Part shown: piece by piece, positions 52,844-63,423 of the stretch
How positions within the stretch are numbered: position 1 is the stretch's first letter
Layout: every line of letters starts with the position of its first letter
Source: Bacteriovoracaceae bacterium UBA4096
Lineage (GTDB): Bacteria; Bdellovibrionota; Bacteriovoracia; Bacteriovoracales; Bacteriovoracaceae
Assembly (NCBI GenBank): GCA_002381945.1
Contig: DFXY01000041.1
Coordinates: forward strand, 1-64,000
Direction of reading: 5' to 3'
Length of the DNA: 64,000 bases
Notes under the pieces: model-generated
Seen by the model: the letters and a program-made list of their open reading frames with translations, nothing else
Told to the model about the DNA's origin: nothing
The model's database searches: none
Translations under genes and position numbers: made by a program

Positions 52844-53948
52844 GATAACTAAAAACCTTATGGCCACCATCAATGAGATACTTGTCTTTTTTGAAAAGTG
52901 CGAGATCGGATTGCATCATATCTTTTACCAATGAGTTAAGATCGTGCTTAGGTTCCCAGTTAAGCTTTGCTTTAGCCTTTGTAGGGTCTCCTAAAAGAAG
53001 TTCAACTTCAGTTAGCCGGAAATATTTTGGATCAACGGCAACAATTTCCATACCCTCAGGAAGTTGAAATCCCCCAGTGCATTTCTTAACGTAACCTTTT
53101 TCGTTAACTCCAGATCCTTTAAACTCAACTTCAATTCCGGCTTCAGCAAAAGACAAACTTACGAACTCACGCACAGTCGTCGTTACTCCTGTTGCAATGA
53201 CGAAATCTTCTGGCTTATCTTGCTGGAGCATGAGCCACATAGCTTCAACATAATCTTGAGCATGGCCCCAGTCTCTCTTAGCGTCGAGGTTTCCTAGATA
53301 AAGTTTTTTCTCAAGTCCGTGAGCAATTTTTGAAGCAGCACGTGTGATTTTACGAGTAACGAAAGTTTCTCCACGAATCGGAGATTCATGATTAAAGAGG
53401 ATGCCATTGCAAGCATACATCCCATAAGCTTCCCGGTAATTTACCGTGATCCAATAGCCGTATAGTTTTGCCACAGCATAAGGTGATCGTGGATAGAATG
53501 GGGTTGTTTCTTTTTGTGGCGTTTCTTGAACTAAGCCATAAAGCTCGGAAGTAGAAGCTTGGTAAATACGGGTCTTCTTTTCCATTCCAAGAATTCGTAT
53601 CGCTTCGAGAAGTCTTAACGTTCCTGTTCCGTCAACGTTGGCTGTGTATTCTGGAGTTTCAAATGAAACCTGGACGTGGCTCATTGCGCCAAGATTGTAG
53701 ATTTCATCTGGCTGAACTTCTTGAACAATGCGGATAAGATTTGTTGAATCAGTCAGGTCTCCATGATGGAGTTTGAGCTTCACGTTGGACTCATGAGGGT
53801 CCTGATAGATATGATCAATTCGATCTGTATTAAAGAGAGAGGACCGACGTTTGATACCGTGGACTTCGTAGCCTTTTGAGAGGAGAAGTTCAGTTAGATA
53901 AGCTCCGTCTTGGCCTGTTATGCCTGTGATTAATGCTTTTTTGAACAT
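52836..53948 (-). CDS. gmd: GDP-mannose 4,6-dehydratase
   Basis: The 370-residue SDR has [36 protein letters not shown], the Ser/Glu of [11 protein letters not shown] and [19 protein letters not shown]. All are highly conserved in Gmd. It makes GDP-4-keto-6-deoxy-D-mannose, which Fcl turns into GDP-L-fucose. The two genes overlap by eight bases. The ATG is next to the GTG start of the divergent 425-residue gene, so little promoter space is left between them and at least one promoter must lie inside a gene. Confidence 0.97.
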   Translation of the reverse strand: MFKKALITGITGQDGAYLTELLLSKGYEVHGIKRRSSLFNTDRIDHIYQDPHESNVKLKLHHGDLTDSTNLIRIVQEVQPDEIYNLGAMSHVQVSFETPEYTANVDGTGTLRLLEAIRILGMEKKTRIYQASTSELYGLVQETPQKETTPFYPRSPYAVAKLYGYWITVNYREAYGMYACNGILFNHESPIRGETFVTRKITRAASKIAHGLEKKLYLGNLDAKRDWGHAQDYVEAMWLMLQQDKPEDFVIATGVTTTVREFVSLSFAEAGIEVEFKGSGVNEKGYVKKCTGGFQLPEGMEIVAVDPKYFRLTEVELLLGDPTKAKAKLNWEPKHDLNSLVKDMMQSDLALFKKDKYLIDGGHKVFSYHE

Positions 53949-55226
53949 GTGAAAACCCGAAAAAACGTAAAAACTACTATTTACGCAATGATAATAAGAG
54001 TTATATTGTTGTATGCCAAATTCGATATGAAGACAACAAATGTAGCTTATTTAAAAAAAAATTACGTTCTTATTTTTTTTAGATTTTTCAAATATTGTAT
54101 TTTTAGAATTCTTGTAAAGCTCAGTCCTGTAGCGCATGGTCCTTTCGAGTCAATAATCTTTGATTGTAGCGATTCCTTCGATAACGTTGGAACATACAAA
54201 ATATCTGAATTTCGACAACTAATTAACGTCCCGGTTAAAACCACTAATGCTAATCTTGCCTCACAACATATGTTCCAGTTTGTTGAAAAATCTGATCTTC
54301 GAAAAAGTAGGTCCCTGATTTTAATCAATGAATTTTCTTTCTTTCAATGCTTACTTTATTTTGGCTCCTTGTCGAGATTTAGGATTGTAGATCGTTTTTT
54401 TTGGAGCTCCTATGAATCTGAAATCTGGAATAGAATTTTCCTAGATCTAATGTCTGAAGTAGACCGTTCCACCGTTTACGCTGGTTTTAGAAAGAACTTT
54501 ATAAATTACTTAAGTTTGTGTCCTAATAAAAAAAAATCGATTTGTTTTACGACAGGACCTAGTTTTGATAAATATCGGAATTATGACTTTGTGAGTTGTT
54601 TCAAGGTTATTTGCAACAGCATTGTAAAAAATGAGGAATTTCTAGAGGATATCAAGGGGCCCGATGTGTTGGTTTTTGCGGATCCTGTTTTTCATTTTGG
54701 ATTGAATCCTTACGCTAAAAAATTTAGAGAACAAGTATCCAAAGTCATGTTGAAATATGAGAATTGCTATATTTTTACAACGACTAATAATGCCATTTTA
54801 TTAAGATACATGCTCCCTGAATTGAGTGAGCGGGTTATTGGTCTCGATACCGTTAAAGAATATGGTCTCATTGATGAGAAAAATATGAGAGTTTATCCGA
54901 CCCAGAATATTTTGACCCTTCTTATGCTGCCACTGGCTGCGACCTTTTCAAATGAGATTAATGTCATAGGTGCAGATGGTCGTAACCCAAAAGAAAATTA
55001 TTTTTGGCAGCATAGCAACTCTGTTCAATATTCGGAGAGTATGGAAAATGCCTTTAATTACCATGTCTCTTTCTTTCGAGACCGCATCTACTCGAAGTAC
55101 TATTCCCGTCATTGTGACCAGCTTGAGATTCAGCTACGACACTTCGAGAAATATGGTAAGCAGTTCATTTCCCTGACTCCTTCATTTATCCCTGCCTTAA
55201 AGAGAAGATTTAAGGAAAGTCTCTAG
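53949..55226 (+). CDS. putative glycosyltransferase of the DUF115/Maf-like type (FADPxFHFG family), short form
   Basis: The protein is 425 residues if read from the GTG at 53949; ATGs at 53988 or 54027 are also possible, and none has a clear ribosome-binding site. The core has [12 protein letters not shown], a [10 protein letters not shown] segment, then [19 protein letters not shown] and [24 protein letters not shown] motif at the start, a CNS strand and a later GxDG motif follow the order seen in Maf/DUF115 and GT42 sugar transferases. The two larger genes downstream share these motifs. The N-terminus has a hydrophobic patch. A sugar transferase role is inferred. Confidence 0.7.
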   Translation: MKTRKNVKTTIYAMIIRVILLYAKFDMKTTNVAYLKKNYVLIFFRFFKYCIFRILVKLSPVAHGPFESIIFDCSDSFDNVGTYKISEFRQLINVPVKTTNANLASQHMFQFVEKSDLRKSRSLILINEFSFFQCLLYFGSLSRFRIVDRFFWSSYESEIWNRIFLDLMSEVDRSTVYAGFRKNFINYLSLCPNKKKSICFTTGPSFDKYRNYDFVSCFKVICNSIVKNEEFLEDIKGPDVLVFADPVFHFGLNPYAKKFREQVSKVMLKYENCYIFTTTNNAILLRYMLPELSERVIGLDTVKEYGLIDEKNMRVYPTQNILTLLMLPLAATFSNEINVIGADGRNPKENYFWQHSNSVQYSESMENAFNYHVSFFRDRIYSKYYSRHCDQLEIQLRHFEKYGKQFISLTPSFIPALKRRFKESL

Positions 55227-55303
55227 GATTTGTCTGAACAATCTTTGAATTAAAGGCTAGAATTTCGTCCATTATAAATATTCAATTAACAATAAGAGTC
55301 GTC

Positions 55304-57793
55304 TTGTATAGATCAAATATCCTTATCGTCCCTCATGATAACACCGAGAAAGAAATAAATGACGCCCTTATCAGAATCTCCTGGTATTTTGCTTTTGAGG
55401 AAGGCGTTCGCTTTTATATAGACACTGAGCTTCCAATACCGCAGACCCTTGATTGTTCAGGAGGATATAACCAATCTTCGAACGATTATTTTTCTAGCAT
55501 CCGAGATCGCATTTTTAACAAGTCCAGCATAAGTGACGATTTATCGTTTGGGATTTCGATTAGCTTTAATCATAAAAAGGTCATTTCAAGAGCTAAAAAT
55601 AATCTTTGTGCTGACCGGTTTACTGTTTCACAAGACGGGCAGATTTTCATACGAGTTCTAAATATCTTGAGATCATCTGAGCAACAGAAAAATGTCACGC
55701 ATTCTTTCAAGCAACTTGAAAATCTTTTACATAAGTTTCCTGGCCGGAACAGGAACGTCAATCTATTTGCAACTGGACCAAACCTGGAAGAGGTCTTCTC
55801 ACGTCTTCATTCAATTAAGAATGGAGTTAATATCATTTGTAACAGTGCTATCCTTCATAAAAAGCTTTTAGAACATGTTACGCCAGATATTTTGGTCTTT
55901 GCCGACCCGATTTTTCATTTTGGTCCTTCTACATACGCGGAATCTTTTATTAAAGAGTACAAGGCCTTCATCGCAAAGTTCCCGAATTGTTTTACAGTCA
56001 TTCCTTTACAGTATTCGGCGATTTTTAAAAAGCATTATAAAAATTTAGACAATGTTATTTTTCTTCCATCCTATGTCTTAGAAGTTCCTAATTTAAATCT
56101 TTCAGATTTTTTTGGGGCCAAGATTTCTAACAATATTCTGACTTACTTGATGTTTCCTATCGCAACGAGTTTAGGGTCGCATATAACTTTTTATGGTTTT
56201 GATGGAAAGAGTGAGAAGTCGGGATATTTTTGGAAACACAATAAGAATGCCCAGTTTAGTGATGAGCTTCCCGCTATTCAAAAAATCCATCCTGCTTTCT
56301 TTAATATTAGCTATGATAATTACTATGTAGGACATTGCAATCTACTCAGGAAATATATAAATTACGGACTTGAGAAAGGGTTCACTTTCGAAGCTGGGAC
56401 GACCACTTACATTGAGCCCTTAAAAGTATTTGAATTCTTAGGCGTCAAAAAATTCTCCTTCGATAAGGTAAAATCAGTTAAAACTGTTTTGATCTCCATT
56501 CTTCCTAACATGAAGGGTTCATATGGACATCATTTGTCCCATGAAGTTGAAATTAATAAGCATTTACCTGCCAACTCTCAACATATTCTTCTCGCTCATA
56601 AGGCTTTTAATTTATCAATTAAGAATATCGAAGTTGAAAGTATTTATTCCCAATGCGTGTGGGAGCAAAAAGATCCTTCCAGTCGTTATGATTTCTTTCT
56701 AGAAACTCTGGCAGCATTGTACCAAATCGAAAAAGAGCTAGATCGAGACATTGAATCGGTGCAGGTGACGTTTTACATGTCTGCTGACTTTCAAATTGAA
56801 TATTTCCTTAAACTAGAAAGTCTCTTTAGAAAGAAAAAATTCTTTTTCCACGTAAATTTATTCTATGTGAATACCCAGCTTACGGATGTATATGGAAATC
56901 TTAAACTTCAAATGAATCATTTTTTTCTCGAGAAATTGGGTCAATACAATAAATATTCTAAGAATCTCTTTTTTTATGTCGATAACAACGTATTACAGGA
57001 TTACTTTCGAGATGTGTTTCAAATTGATTTGGACGTTTGGCCACACTTTAGTTCCACTAAGATAAGTGATCAATATTGTTATTCCCAAGCACCAATTTAC
57101 CACACTATCTATTACCCATCCTTTATTCAGCAAGAGAGAGGAGTTACGCTATTAGTGGCAAATCTTCAAAAATGTGAGGATTTCCTAAAAGCGCAAAATA
57201 TAAATTTAAAGCTAAGGTTATGTGACCTTTCCAATGATCAGCAGAATATTAAAATTCTCAAAGATAAAGTTGGGTTGCCTCGTTTTATTAATTACGTGGA
57301 AGGGGAACTTTCTAATGAGGATTATGCAAGACACATTCATGAGTCTAGCATAATTATTATACCCTATTCAAAAGTAGCATTTAGATTTCGCACTTCGGCG
57401 GTGCTTATCGATGCCGTGCGACTAAGGAAGCCAGTCTTGGTTTGCTCAGGGACGTGGATGGCATCAATAGTTAAAAACCATGGCATAGGGGAAATCTATG
57501 ATGAAGACCATACTCAGAGTTTAGTTGCGGCTATTGAAAAGCTAACAAAGGACTATCCTCGATATTTGGAAAATGTCATTAATTTTGAGGCAAATAATCC
57601 TTTCACCTCGGTACGGTATCTCGAAACGCTATTCACTATGAAAAATGAAGAAAACCTCATTATAGATAATGATCTGAGCATCTTTGCAGGACCAGTTATA
57701 CCTTCATATTTCAAGCCACAGGCACCGAAGAAGCCATTCCTCGTACGTCTTCGTTCTCTGCTGGTTCGGATTATAAAGAGAGTATTCGTATGA
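55304..57793 (+). CDS. large putative glycosyltransferase: FADPxFHFG domain fused to a GT4-like domain (paralogue 1)
   Basis: The 829-residue protein probably starts on TTG at 55304, with AAGAG upstream and an N-terminus aligning with its paralogue (IRISWYF versus IKRVAWYI). Residues about 150-390 hold the GP-N-L (FATGPNLEEV), ICNSAILHKK and PDILVFADPIFHFG motifs and FYGFDGKSEKSGYFWKHNKN. The C-terminal half has a GT4-like end: FINYVEGELSNEDYARHIHE, IIIIPYSKVAFRFRTSAVLI and KPVLVCSG, including an Arg-rich pocket. Its stop overlaps the next start by four bases. It looks like a two-headed transferase. Confidence 0.75.
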   Translation: MYRSNILIVPHDNTEKEINDALIRISWYFAFEEGVRFYIDTELPIPQTLDCSGGYNQSSNDYFSSIRDRIFNKSSISDDLSFGISISFNHKKVISRAKNNLCADRFTVSQDGQIFIRVLNILRSSEQQKNVTHSFKQLENLLHKFPGRNRNVNLFATGPNLEEVFSRLHSIKNGVNIICNSAILHKKLLEHVTPDILVFADPIFHFGPSTYAESFIKEYKAFIAKFPNCFTVIPLQYSAIFKKHYKNLDNVIFLPSYVLEVPNLNLSDFFGAKISNNILTYLMFPIATSLGSHITFYGFDGKSEKSGYFWKHNKNAQFSDELPAIQKIHPAFFNISYDNYYVGHCNLLRKYINYGLEKGFTFEAGTTTYIEPLKVFEFLGVKKFSFDKVKSVKTVLISILPNMKGSYGHHLSHEVEINKHLPANSQHILLAHKAFNLSIKNIEVESIYSQCVWEQKDPSSRYDFFLETLAALYQIEKELDRDIESVQVTFYMSADFQIEYFLKLESLFRKKKFFFHVNLFYVNTQLTDVYGNLKLQMNHFFLEKLGQYNKYSKNLFFYVDNNVLQDYFRDVFQIDLDVWPHFSSTKISDQYCYSQAPIYHTIYYPSFIQQERGVTLLVANLQKCEDFLKAQNINLKLRLCDLSNDQQNIKILKDKVGLPRFINYVEGELSNEDYARHIHESSIIIIPYSKVAFRFRTSAVLIDAVRLRKPVLVCSGTWMASIVKNHGIGEIYDEDHTQSLVAAIEKLTKDYPRYLENVINFEANNPFTSVRYLETLFTMKNEENLIIDNDLSIFAGPVIPSYFKPQAPKKPFLVRLRSLLVRIIKRVFV

Positions 57794-60267
57794 ATTTTCA
57801 TTTCTTTCCTGCATTTGAAGATATTCAATCTGCCGAAGAACATATTAAGAGAGTTGCCTGGTACATTTGTCCAGATGCATCTTCCAAAATTTATTTTTAT
57901 GTTAAGAAGTTAACTTCTTATTCATTTCAAAACTCACCCGATTATAATGATTCGTTAGCTTGTCTCATCGAGAAACGGATCGCAACCAAGCAGATAATGT
58001 TTGTGGAGAATGCTTCACCTGCAAAAACAATTAATGAATCAGAAGATAGTCAGATTCTTATATGGGAATCATTTATTTCTAATCGTCATGTCCTAACCCC
58101 TGAGCATTCTGTTAATGTTCTAAATGTCTCTTTGGGACAGCGAATGATCGATTCACTTTATATCAATATATTTAAGAACAAATATTTGGAGAAATACGAA
58201 ACTCAATTTGATCACGAATTGAAATTCAACCGGATGTCTGAGAAATATAATCATCTACAAGACAGCATTCTGTTTTGTTCAGGGCCTTCTGTCTCATCTT
58301 ATTCTAATTATAACTACAAAAATAAATTAAAGATCATTTGCAATAGCATTATAGCAGATGCAGATTTAATGAAATTTGTGAAGCCCGATATCTTGGTGTT
58401 CGCTGATCCCATATTCCATTTTGGTTTTTCAAAGTATACAGAAAAGTTTTATCAGAATTTGAGATCAGTTCTTATTGATTATCCTGAACTTGATGTCATT
58501 ATTCCTTTTAAGTATTGGTTCATTCTGAAATCTCACTATCCAGATATTGCGGAAAGAACGACTGCAATTCCATTTGATGATGTCCCTTTAAATTTGAATT
58601 TAAAATCTAGTTTTTTGTTAAAAAGCTATGATAACATTCTGACCTTTTTGATGATCCCTGTTGCAACAAGCTTAACTGATTTTATTTATATTCTCGGAGC
58701 CGATGGTAAGGAAAAATCTCATAAAGATTATTTTTGGTCTCATAATCAAAAAACGCAATACCCAGCAGAGATGGAAGGTATCCGAAAGGTTCATTCATCA
58801 TTTTTTAATCTCTCTTATGAAGATTATTATACTCGCCATGTTGAAAATCTCACCTTCATGATAAAGGAAGCGTCTCTTGCTGGAAAATCTTTTTATTCGG
58901 TCAACCAATCTCACATAGAAATATTAAGTGAGCTTCATTCTCATTATTTAAGTATAAAGGATCTTTCATTTGATAAAGGTCTGAATTTTAAAAGCAAGGC
59001 GCTAATAAGTTATAATCCAAATTTGAAAAGCTTGTTTGGGCATTACTATCACTATGATGCCAAAGTTTTTAATAATCTTTCAGACGAATTTTCGAAAATT
59101 ATCCTTGTTCCAAGAAATGTTAAACTACCATCTGAAAATAACATTCATATTCATTCGATATTGGCTTGTGGTCAGGTACAAATAACGAAAGAATATAAGT
59201 CTCAGAAAAGAAAGCTGAAGAATTTTATATGTAATATTCCGGATACCACAGAAGTCACTTTGTTTAGCTATACCACTAACTTATTAGAGGCTATTCTTCT
59301 TCTCGATTTATCGATAATTTTCAAGAGAGTTGTTTTTAAAATTAATCTTTTTTATATCCACCGAGATTTATTGGTGGACTCCAATAAAGAGATTGTTTCC
59401 CAGCTCTACAGTTTATTGGGCAAAGTTTCTCGTTCTAACATTCAATTCTATCTTGATTCATCTGAGCTCATAAGATCAAAATTCCAGAGTTCATATATTG
59501 GTTTTTGGCCAATGATACATGTTTCTTCTGGTATGAATATCAGAACTCCCAGAGGGAAAGATGGTAATATTAACGTCCTTGTGCCTGGAACAATGCAGAT
59601 AAATAAAGGAATTTTGGAGGTCTTTAGTCTTGCGACATATATACATAAGAATAATGTTCCTAACATAAAAATTCTTATGCGAGGGAAAATAATTGCCAGT
59701 CGCTTTGAACTATTAGTTTTAAAGGAAATAAAAAAACAACTATCGAGTTTTAACTTTATTCAGTTAGTCGAAGGTGATCTTACAAATGCACAATTTGAGA
59801 AAATGTTTGATTTGGCAGATGTCGCTTTAATCCCATACCAAAAAAATGCCTTTAGAACTCGTACATCTGGTAGTCTTGTTGATTCTATTTTTAAAAGACT
59901 TCCTGTCGTTTCACATTCGGCTTCTTGGCTTGGAGGAGAAATCAATAGACTTAAAGTAGGGAAGACTTATTCTGAAGATTCACCATTTGGGATGCTTAAA
60001 GCGATACACTCAGCTTATGATGGGAAGTATGAATTTGAAAAGGCACTTGAAGAATATGATACGAAGAACTTAGCTTCGACCATCATCTCTAAAAATAGCG
60101 TTGAGGTCTCAGATGATATTATAGCCCTGTTGGTGGTACAGAAAATGCCAGAATATTTGAGAGGTTTTAGCGTTGGCAGATTTCGTCGAATGAAAAATAT
60201 TGTTCTAAAGCTTCATACAGAAAGAAAATTAATAAGATTATTTCTCAAAATGCGATTCAAGAAATAA
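57790..60267 (+). CDS. large putative glycosyltransferase, FADPxFHFG plus GT4-like domains (paralogue 2)
   Basis: The 825-residue protein has the same order of parts as its neighbour. The first domain has FCSGPSVSSYSNY, KIICNSIIADAD, KPDILVFADPIFHFGFSKY and ILGADGKEKSHKDYFWSHNQ. The C-terminal domain has INVLVPGTMQINKGILEVF, then FIQLVEGDLTNAQF and VALIPYQKNAFRTRTSGSLV, matching GT4 donor-binding elements. The paralogues differ widely elsewhere, so they likely act on different sugars or acceptors. A basic tail (RRMKNIVLKLHTERKLIRLF) may touch the membrane. Confidence 0.75.
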   Translation: MNFHFFPAFEDIQSAEEHIKRVAWYICPDASSKIYFYVKKLTSYSFQNSPDYNDSLACLIEKRIATKQIMFVENASPAKTINESEDSQILIWESFISNRHVLTPEHSVNVLNVSLGQRMIDSLYINIFKNKYLEKYETQFDHELKFNRMSEKYNHLQDSILFCSGPSVSSYSNYNYKNKLKIICNSIIADADLMKFVKPDILVFADPIFHFGFSKYTEKFYQNLRSVLIDYPELDVIIPFKYWFILKSHYPDIAERTTAIPFDDVPLNLNLKSSFLLKSYDNILTFLMIPVATSLTDFIYILGADGKEKSHKDYFWSHNQKTQYPAEMEGIRKVHSSFFNLSYEDYYTRHVENLTFMIKEASLAGKSFYSVNQSHIEILSELHSHYLSIKDLSFDKGLNFKSKALISYNPNLKSLFGHYYHYDAKVFNNLSDEFSKIILVPRNVKLPSENNIHIHSILACGQVQITKEYKSQKRKLKNFICNIPDTTEVTLFSYTTNLLEAILLLDLSIIFKRVVFKINLFYIHRDLLVDSNKEIVSQLYSLLGKVSRSNIQFYLDSSELIRSKFQSSYIGFWPMIHVSSGMNIRTPRGKDGNINVLVPGTMQINKGILEVFSLATYIHKNNVPNIKILMRGKIIASRFELLVLKEIKKQLSSFNFIQLVEGDLTNAQFEKMFDLADVALIPYQKNAFRTRTSGSLVDSIFKRLPVVSHSASWLGGEINRLKVGKTYSEDSPFGMLKAIHSAYDGKYEFEKALEEYDTKNLASTIISKNSVEVSDDIIALLVVQKMPEYLRGFSVGRFRRMKNIVLKLHTERKLIRLFLKMRFKK

Positions 60268-60292
60268 GTTGTTCTTTATATTGAAGCTAATT

Positions 60293-61147
60293 CTATGGAG
60301 ACTTGAATCTCTTTTTTACTGCTCGATATAAATCTCGGAACGCTGAAGGAGTGCTTTCTCTTAGTTTGTTCAAGGCGACTTCATGGTCATGGGCGTTTTT
60401 TTTAAGCCTCTGGATATCATCGAGAGAGGCATTTTGAATGGCATTCGCAAATAATTCAAGGTTTAAATTTTTGACAGCAATTAAATTTCCCCAGCCGTTG
60501 GGATTGTACGTGGTTGTACTATCTTCTAGGATGAATTGCTTCCATTTATGATCTATTCCATACTTTTCGATAGGATGCCACTCAGAAATGATGATGGAAT
60601 ATCCCTTTTCTTTCAGGAATCGGAATAGGTCTTTCATTTGAATATTTAGTAATTTTGTTTTGTTATCTTCATACTCCACAATAACTGCTGTCGGATCAAA
60701 TTTGTCCCAATTAAAGCCTTGAAGGACTTTCATGTCGTTTCCTTCGACATCTATTTTCAAGAAATCAATCTTGTTAATTGGGTTTTCCTTTTCCCATGAT
60801 TCAAAGGTTCTCATTTTGACTTTAAATCTGGACTCATGACTTTTGTGAAAGGGTATAAGGGAAGAGATGCCTGTCGATTCGTTTGAGAGGAAGAAATCAA
60901 CCTCGTCCTCGTTTGAATTGCTTAAAGCAAAATCAAAAATCGTGACGTTTTTTTCTATTTTCCAATTGGCGAGGTTCTTTTGAGACTTCTTTCTCATGTG
61001 AGGATTAGGTTCGAAGCCATAAACAATCCAATTGGCTTTTGCAAATTTATATAGAGCTCCACCTGAATGTGATCCAACATCAACCATTGTTGGTTGATTT
61101 AGATTGCAAGCCTGCAAATAATGATAAAGAATTTTTACTTCGTCCAT
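60293..61147 (-). CDS. FkbM family methyltransferase
   Basis: From MDEVKILYHYLQ the protein is 284 residues. It has TMVDVGSHSGGALYKFAKAN (motif I), VYGFEPNPHMRKK, and the FkbM-type NKIDFLKIDVEGNDMKVLQG segment, which carries the acidic catalytic region. FkbM enzymes O-methylate sugars and similar groups. A longer frame from 61204 would overlap the upstream methyltransferase gene by 35 bases and lacks family similarity, so it is not used. It probably methylates a sugar in the polymer, possibly as a chain-end cap. Confidence 0.9.
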   Translation of the reverse strand: MDEVKILYHYLQACNLNQPTMVDVGSHSGGALYKFAKANWIVYGFEPNPHMRKKSQKNLANWKIEKNVTIFDFALSNSNEDEVDFFLSNESTGISSLIPFHKSHESRFKVKMRTFESWEKENPINKIDFLKIDVEGNDMKVLQGFNWDKFDPTAVIVEYEDNKTKLLNIQMKDLFRFLKEKGYSIIISEWHPIEKYGIDHKWKQFILEDSTTTYNPNGWGNLIAVKNLNLELFANAIQNASLDDIQRLKKNAHDHEVALNKLRESTPSAFRDLYRAVKKRFKSP

Positions 61148-61169
61148 GTTGGTGTGCCTTATATGACAA

Positions 61170-62177
61170 TTATATCTTTTTTTTTGTGAAGAAATACTTA
61201 GCAATAAATCGAATAGGGTTTTGTTTTAGTTTTAAAAACTTATTTTTATAAACTTCGAGAGATTCTTTTTCCAAACGAATTTTTTCTATCTCCGAACGAA
61301 GTTTTTCTCTTTCTTGAATAAGTTTTTCTTTTTCCGAATTAAGTTCAGTCAATCTTGTATTAATCTTCTTGATGTTCTCATGTTGCTTAGTAATGAGATT
61401 TTTTTCTGATTTAAAGGCAAAACGTTCTGCTGGAGTCAGACTTTGGCCTTTTTCAAGTATGATTGATCTACCAAAAACAAGAGGTCTTCCTATTTTTAAA
61501 TTACTCTGAGAAAGACATTCGTCGCAAAAAATTTTAACTTCGGGCCAGAAGACGTCATTGTAGTTATCAATAATGATGTAGCCACCATCCATGACAAACT
61601 TTTCATATTCTAAGAGGTCAAATTTGATGCCCTCATAACTATGATCTCCATCAATAAACAAGACGGATACCTGAGTACCTTTTAGTCTTTCAAGGTACTC
61701 TTTATTTGTGCTGTAGCCTTGCCAGATTTGATAACTATCTTCAGGAATGTTTAAGGTGTCCAAATTATTTTTCAACGTTTCAATTGAGACCTCATGTCCT
61801 GAAAATTTATCAGTCTTGGAGTCAGCTTTTGTGTCCTTGATATAATAGCCATTTAAGGGGTCAATGCCGATAAATTTTACATCCGTCTTCTCTACAGCTT
61901 TTAATGTGAAAATAAAGCTTCCACCGAAGAGGACGCCAATCTCGATGTTGACATGATTAGTTTTTTGAAATTTCTTAGCTACATGCTTACGGAGAAAGTA
62001 ATTAAAGATGTAGTCTTCAACATCTCCAGCGATTCTACCTTGGATGTTTTTTTCAATTTCATTGAAAAGTTCTCCTGCAGCAAGGACTTCCTCTCTTGTT
62101 ACATCGGTTTGAAGATAATTACTCATCAGTTCAATAAAGTCTTTAATAAATAGATCGTCCAAGGATCGGTTGAACAT
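61170..62177 (-). CDS. CmcI/TylF-like class I methyltransferase with C-terminal coiled coil
   Basis: The 335-residue protein has a methyltransferase core: VNIEIGVLFGGSFIFTLKAV (motif I), FIGIDPLNGYY and VSVLFIDGDHSYEGIKFDLL, typical of the group that includes CmcI and rhamnosyl O-methyltransferases. From about residue 255 a charged coiled coil follows (LNSEKEKLIQEREKLRSEIE). This could set a length or link to a partner, as coiled coils do in WbdD-type chain terminators. The start is the ATG at 62177, just after the wzt stop. It is transcribed from the wzm-wzt operon, so chain-end capping is attractive. Confidence 0.85.
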   Translation of the reverse strand: MFNRSLDDLFIKDFIELMSNYLQTDVTREEVLAAGELFNEIEKNIQGRIAGDVEDYIFNYFLRKHVAKKFQKTNHVNIEIGVLFGGSFIFTLKAVEKTDVKFIGIDPLNGYYIKDTKADSKTDKFSGHEVSIETLKNNLDTLNIPEDSYQIWQGYSTNKEYLERLKGTQVSVLFIDGDHSYEGIKFDLLEYEKFVMDGGYIIIDNYNDVFWPEVKIFCDECLSQSNLKIGRPLVFGRSIILEKGQSLTPAERFAFKSEKNLITKQHENIKKINTRLTELNSEKEKLIQEREKLRSEIEKIRLEKESLEVYKNKFLKLKQNPIRFIAKYFFTKKKI

Positions 62178-62178
62178 A

Positions 62179-63423
62179 TTAATGAAATTCCTTTAAGTTT
62201 TTAAATTCGTAATTTAATTTGAAGATACCCTGTGATCTTTCATGATTATTGATAATCTTAAGCTCGGGTAAAAATTTTCTTACCAAGTGTTCTGGACCGT
62301 CATGTATAGCGAGACATGAAAAAAAGATGCCTTCGTTAAAAGCGGGGTTTATTTTGATTACGTAGTCTATTATCCCTTTATCAATGTTTATTTTCTCATT
62401 TATAACGTCTGAACTTAATGATGTTACGTAAACTTCATCGTGCCAAAATGGAATAGCCAAAATCAGATTATTGATTGATTGATCCAGATCGAAATGTACT
62501 TTGACTCGTAAGTAGACTGACTCTTGGGAGATAAAGGATGTTTTTGGTTTAAACTCCTTATCAACCCATTCCGCTTCAAATGAAAATATTTTCTTTGAAT
62601 TGATAAACTCATTACCATAAACGGAACTTCTATCAGGTGCTTGTTCATTTTCCTTAATCAAGTCATCTTGTTTTAAACTGCTTTGATAAAAATCAAGCGC
62701 GCTTTCTATGCTGCCGTCGTAGATCATGGTCCCTTTTTCTAGAACGATTCCTCTCATACAGAACATTCTTAAGGTTTGATGACTGTGACTTACGAAAATA
62801 ATAGCGGTGTCTTTTTTGATTTCATTGATTTTAGAAAGGCATTTTTGTCGAAATTCAAAATCCCCTACGCTTAAGACTTCATCCACAAGCAAAATGTCGG
62901 GTTTAGTGAGAACAGCGCTTGCGAATCCAAGCCTGGCTTGCATGCCTGAGCTGTAGTTTTTTACCGGCATATTTATGAGGTCACCAAGTTCACTAAAATC
63001 TATTATTTGTTTTAAAATTTTTTCTGTTTCAGGCTTGCTAAGTCCAAGCAGTGAAACTCTTTGTTTGATATTTTCTTTACCGGATAGCAGTGGATGAAAT
63101 CCTGCTCCCAATTCAATAAGAGCTTCAATATGACCACTCACTTCAATCGAGCCAGCATCTGGTAAATGAATGCCACTAATATGCTTTAATAAAGTGCTTT
63201 TACCTGCTCCATTCTTACCAATGAGACCAATCACATCTCCTCGTTTTATTTCGAAAGAGATGTTGTTGAGGCTCATGAACTCATCACCCTGAACGGATGT
63301 AAATTCGGAAGATCGTCCAAACAAACTCTTAATGGTCTTAGCAAAACCTTGTTTTGAACTTTGTCTTAGATTTTTTGGAAACTTTTTCGAGAGACCTTGA
63401 ATCCTTACCAGCGGCTTATTCAT
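62179..63423 (-). CDS. wzt: polysaccharide ABC transporter ATP-binding protein with C-terminal carbohydrate-binding domain
   Basis: The 414-residue protein has Walker A GLIGKNGAGKSTLLKHISG near residue 70, signature YSSGMQARLGFASAV, Walker B DILLVDEVLSVGD and the His switch FVSHSH. After residue 245 a beta domain of about 165 residues, rich in strands, matches the Wzt C-terminal domain that reads the methylated or otherwise capped chain end. It powers export of a finished O-polysaccharide with the Wzm partner. The stop overlaps nothing, and the start overlaps wzm by four bases. Confidence 0.93.
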   Translation of the reverse strand: MNKPLVRIQGLSKKFPKNLRQSSKQGFAKTIKSLFGRSSEFTSVQGDEFMSLNNISFEIKRGDVIGLIGKNGAGKSTLLKHISGIHLPDAGSIEVSGHIEALIELGAGFHPLLSGKENIKQRVSLLGLSKPETEKILKQIIDFSELGDLINMPVKNYSSGMQARLGFASAVLTKPDILLVDEVLSVGDFEFRQKCLSKINEIKKDTAIIFVSHSHQTLRMFCMRGIVLEKGTMIYDGSIESALDFYQSSLKQDDLIKENEQAPDRSSVYGNEFINSKKIFSFEAEWVDKEFKPKTSFISQESVYLRVKVHFDLDQSINNLILAIPFWHDEVYVTSLSSDVINEKINIDKGIIDYVIKINPAFNEGIFFSCLAIHDGPEHLVRKFLPELKIINNHERSQGIFKLNYEFKNLKEFH

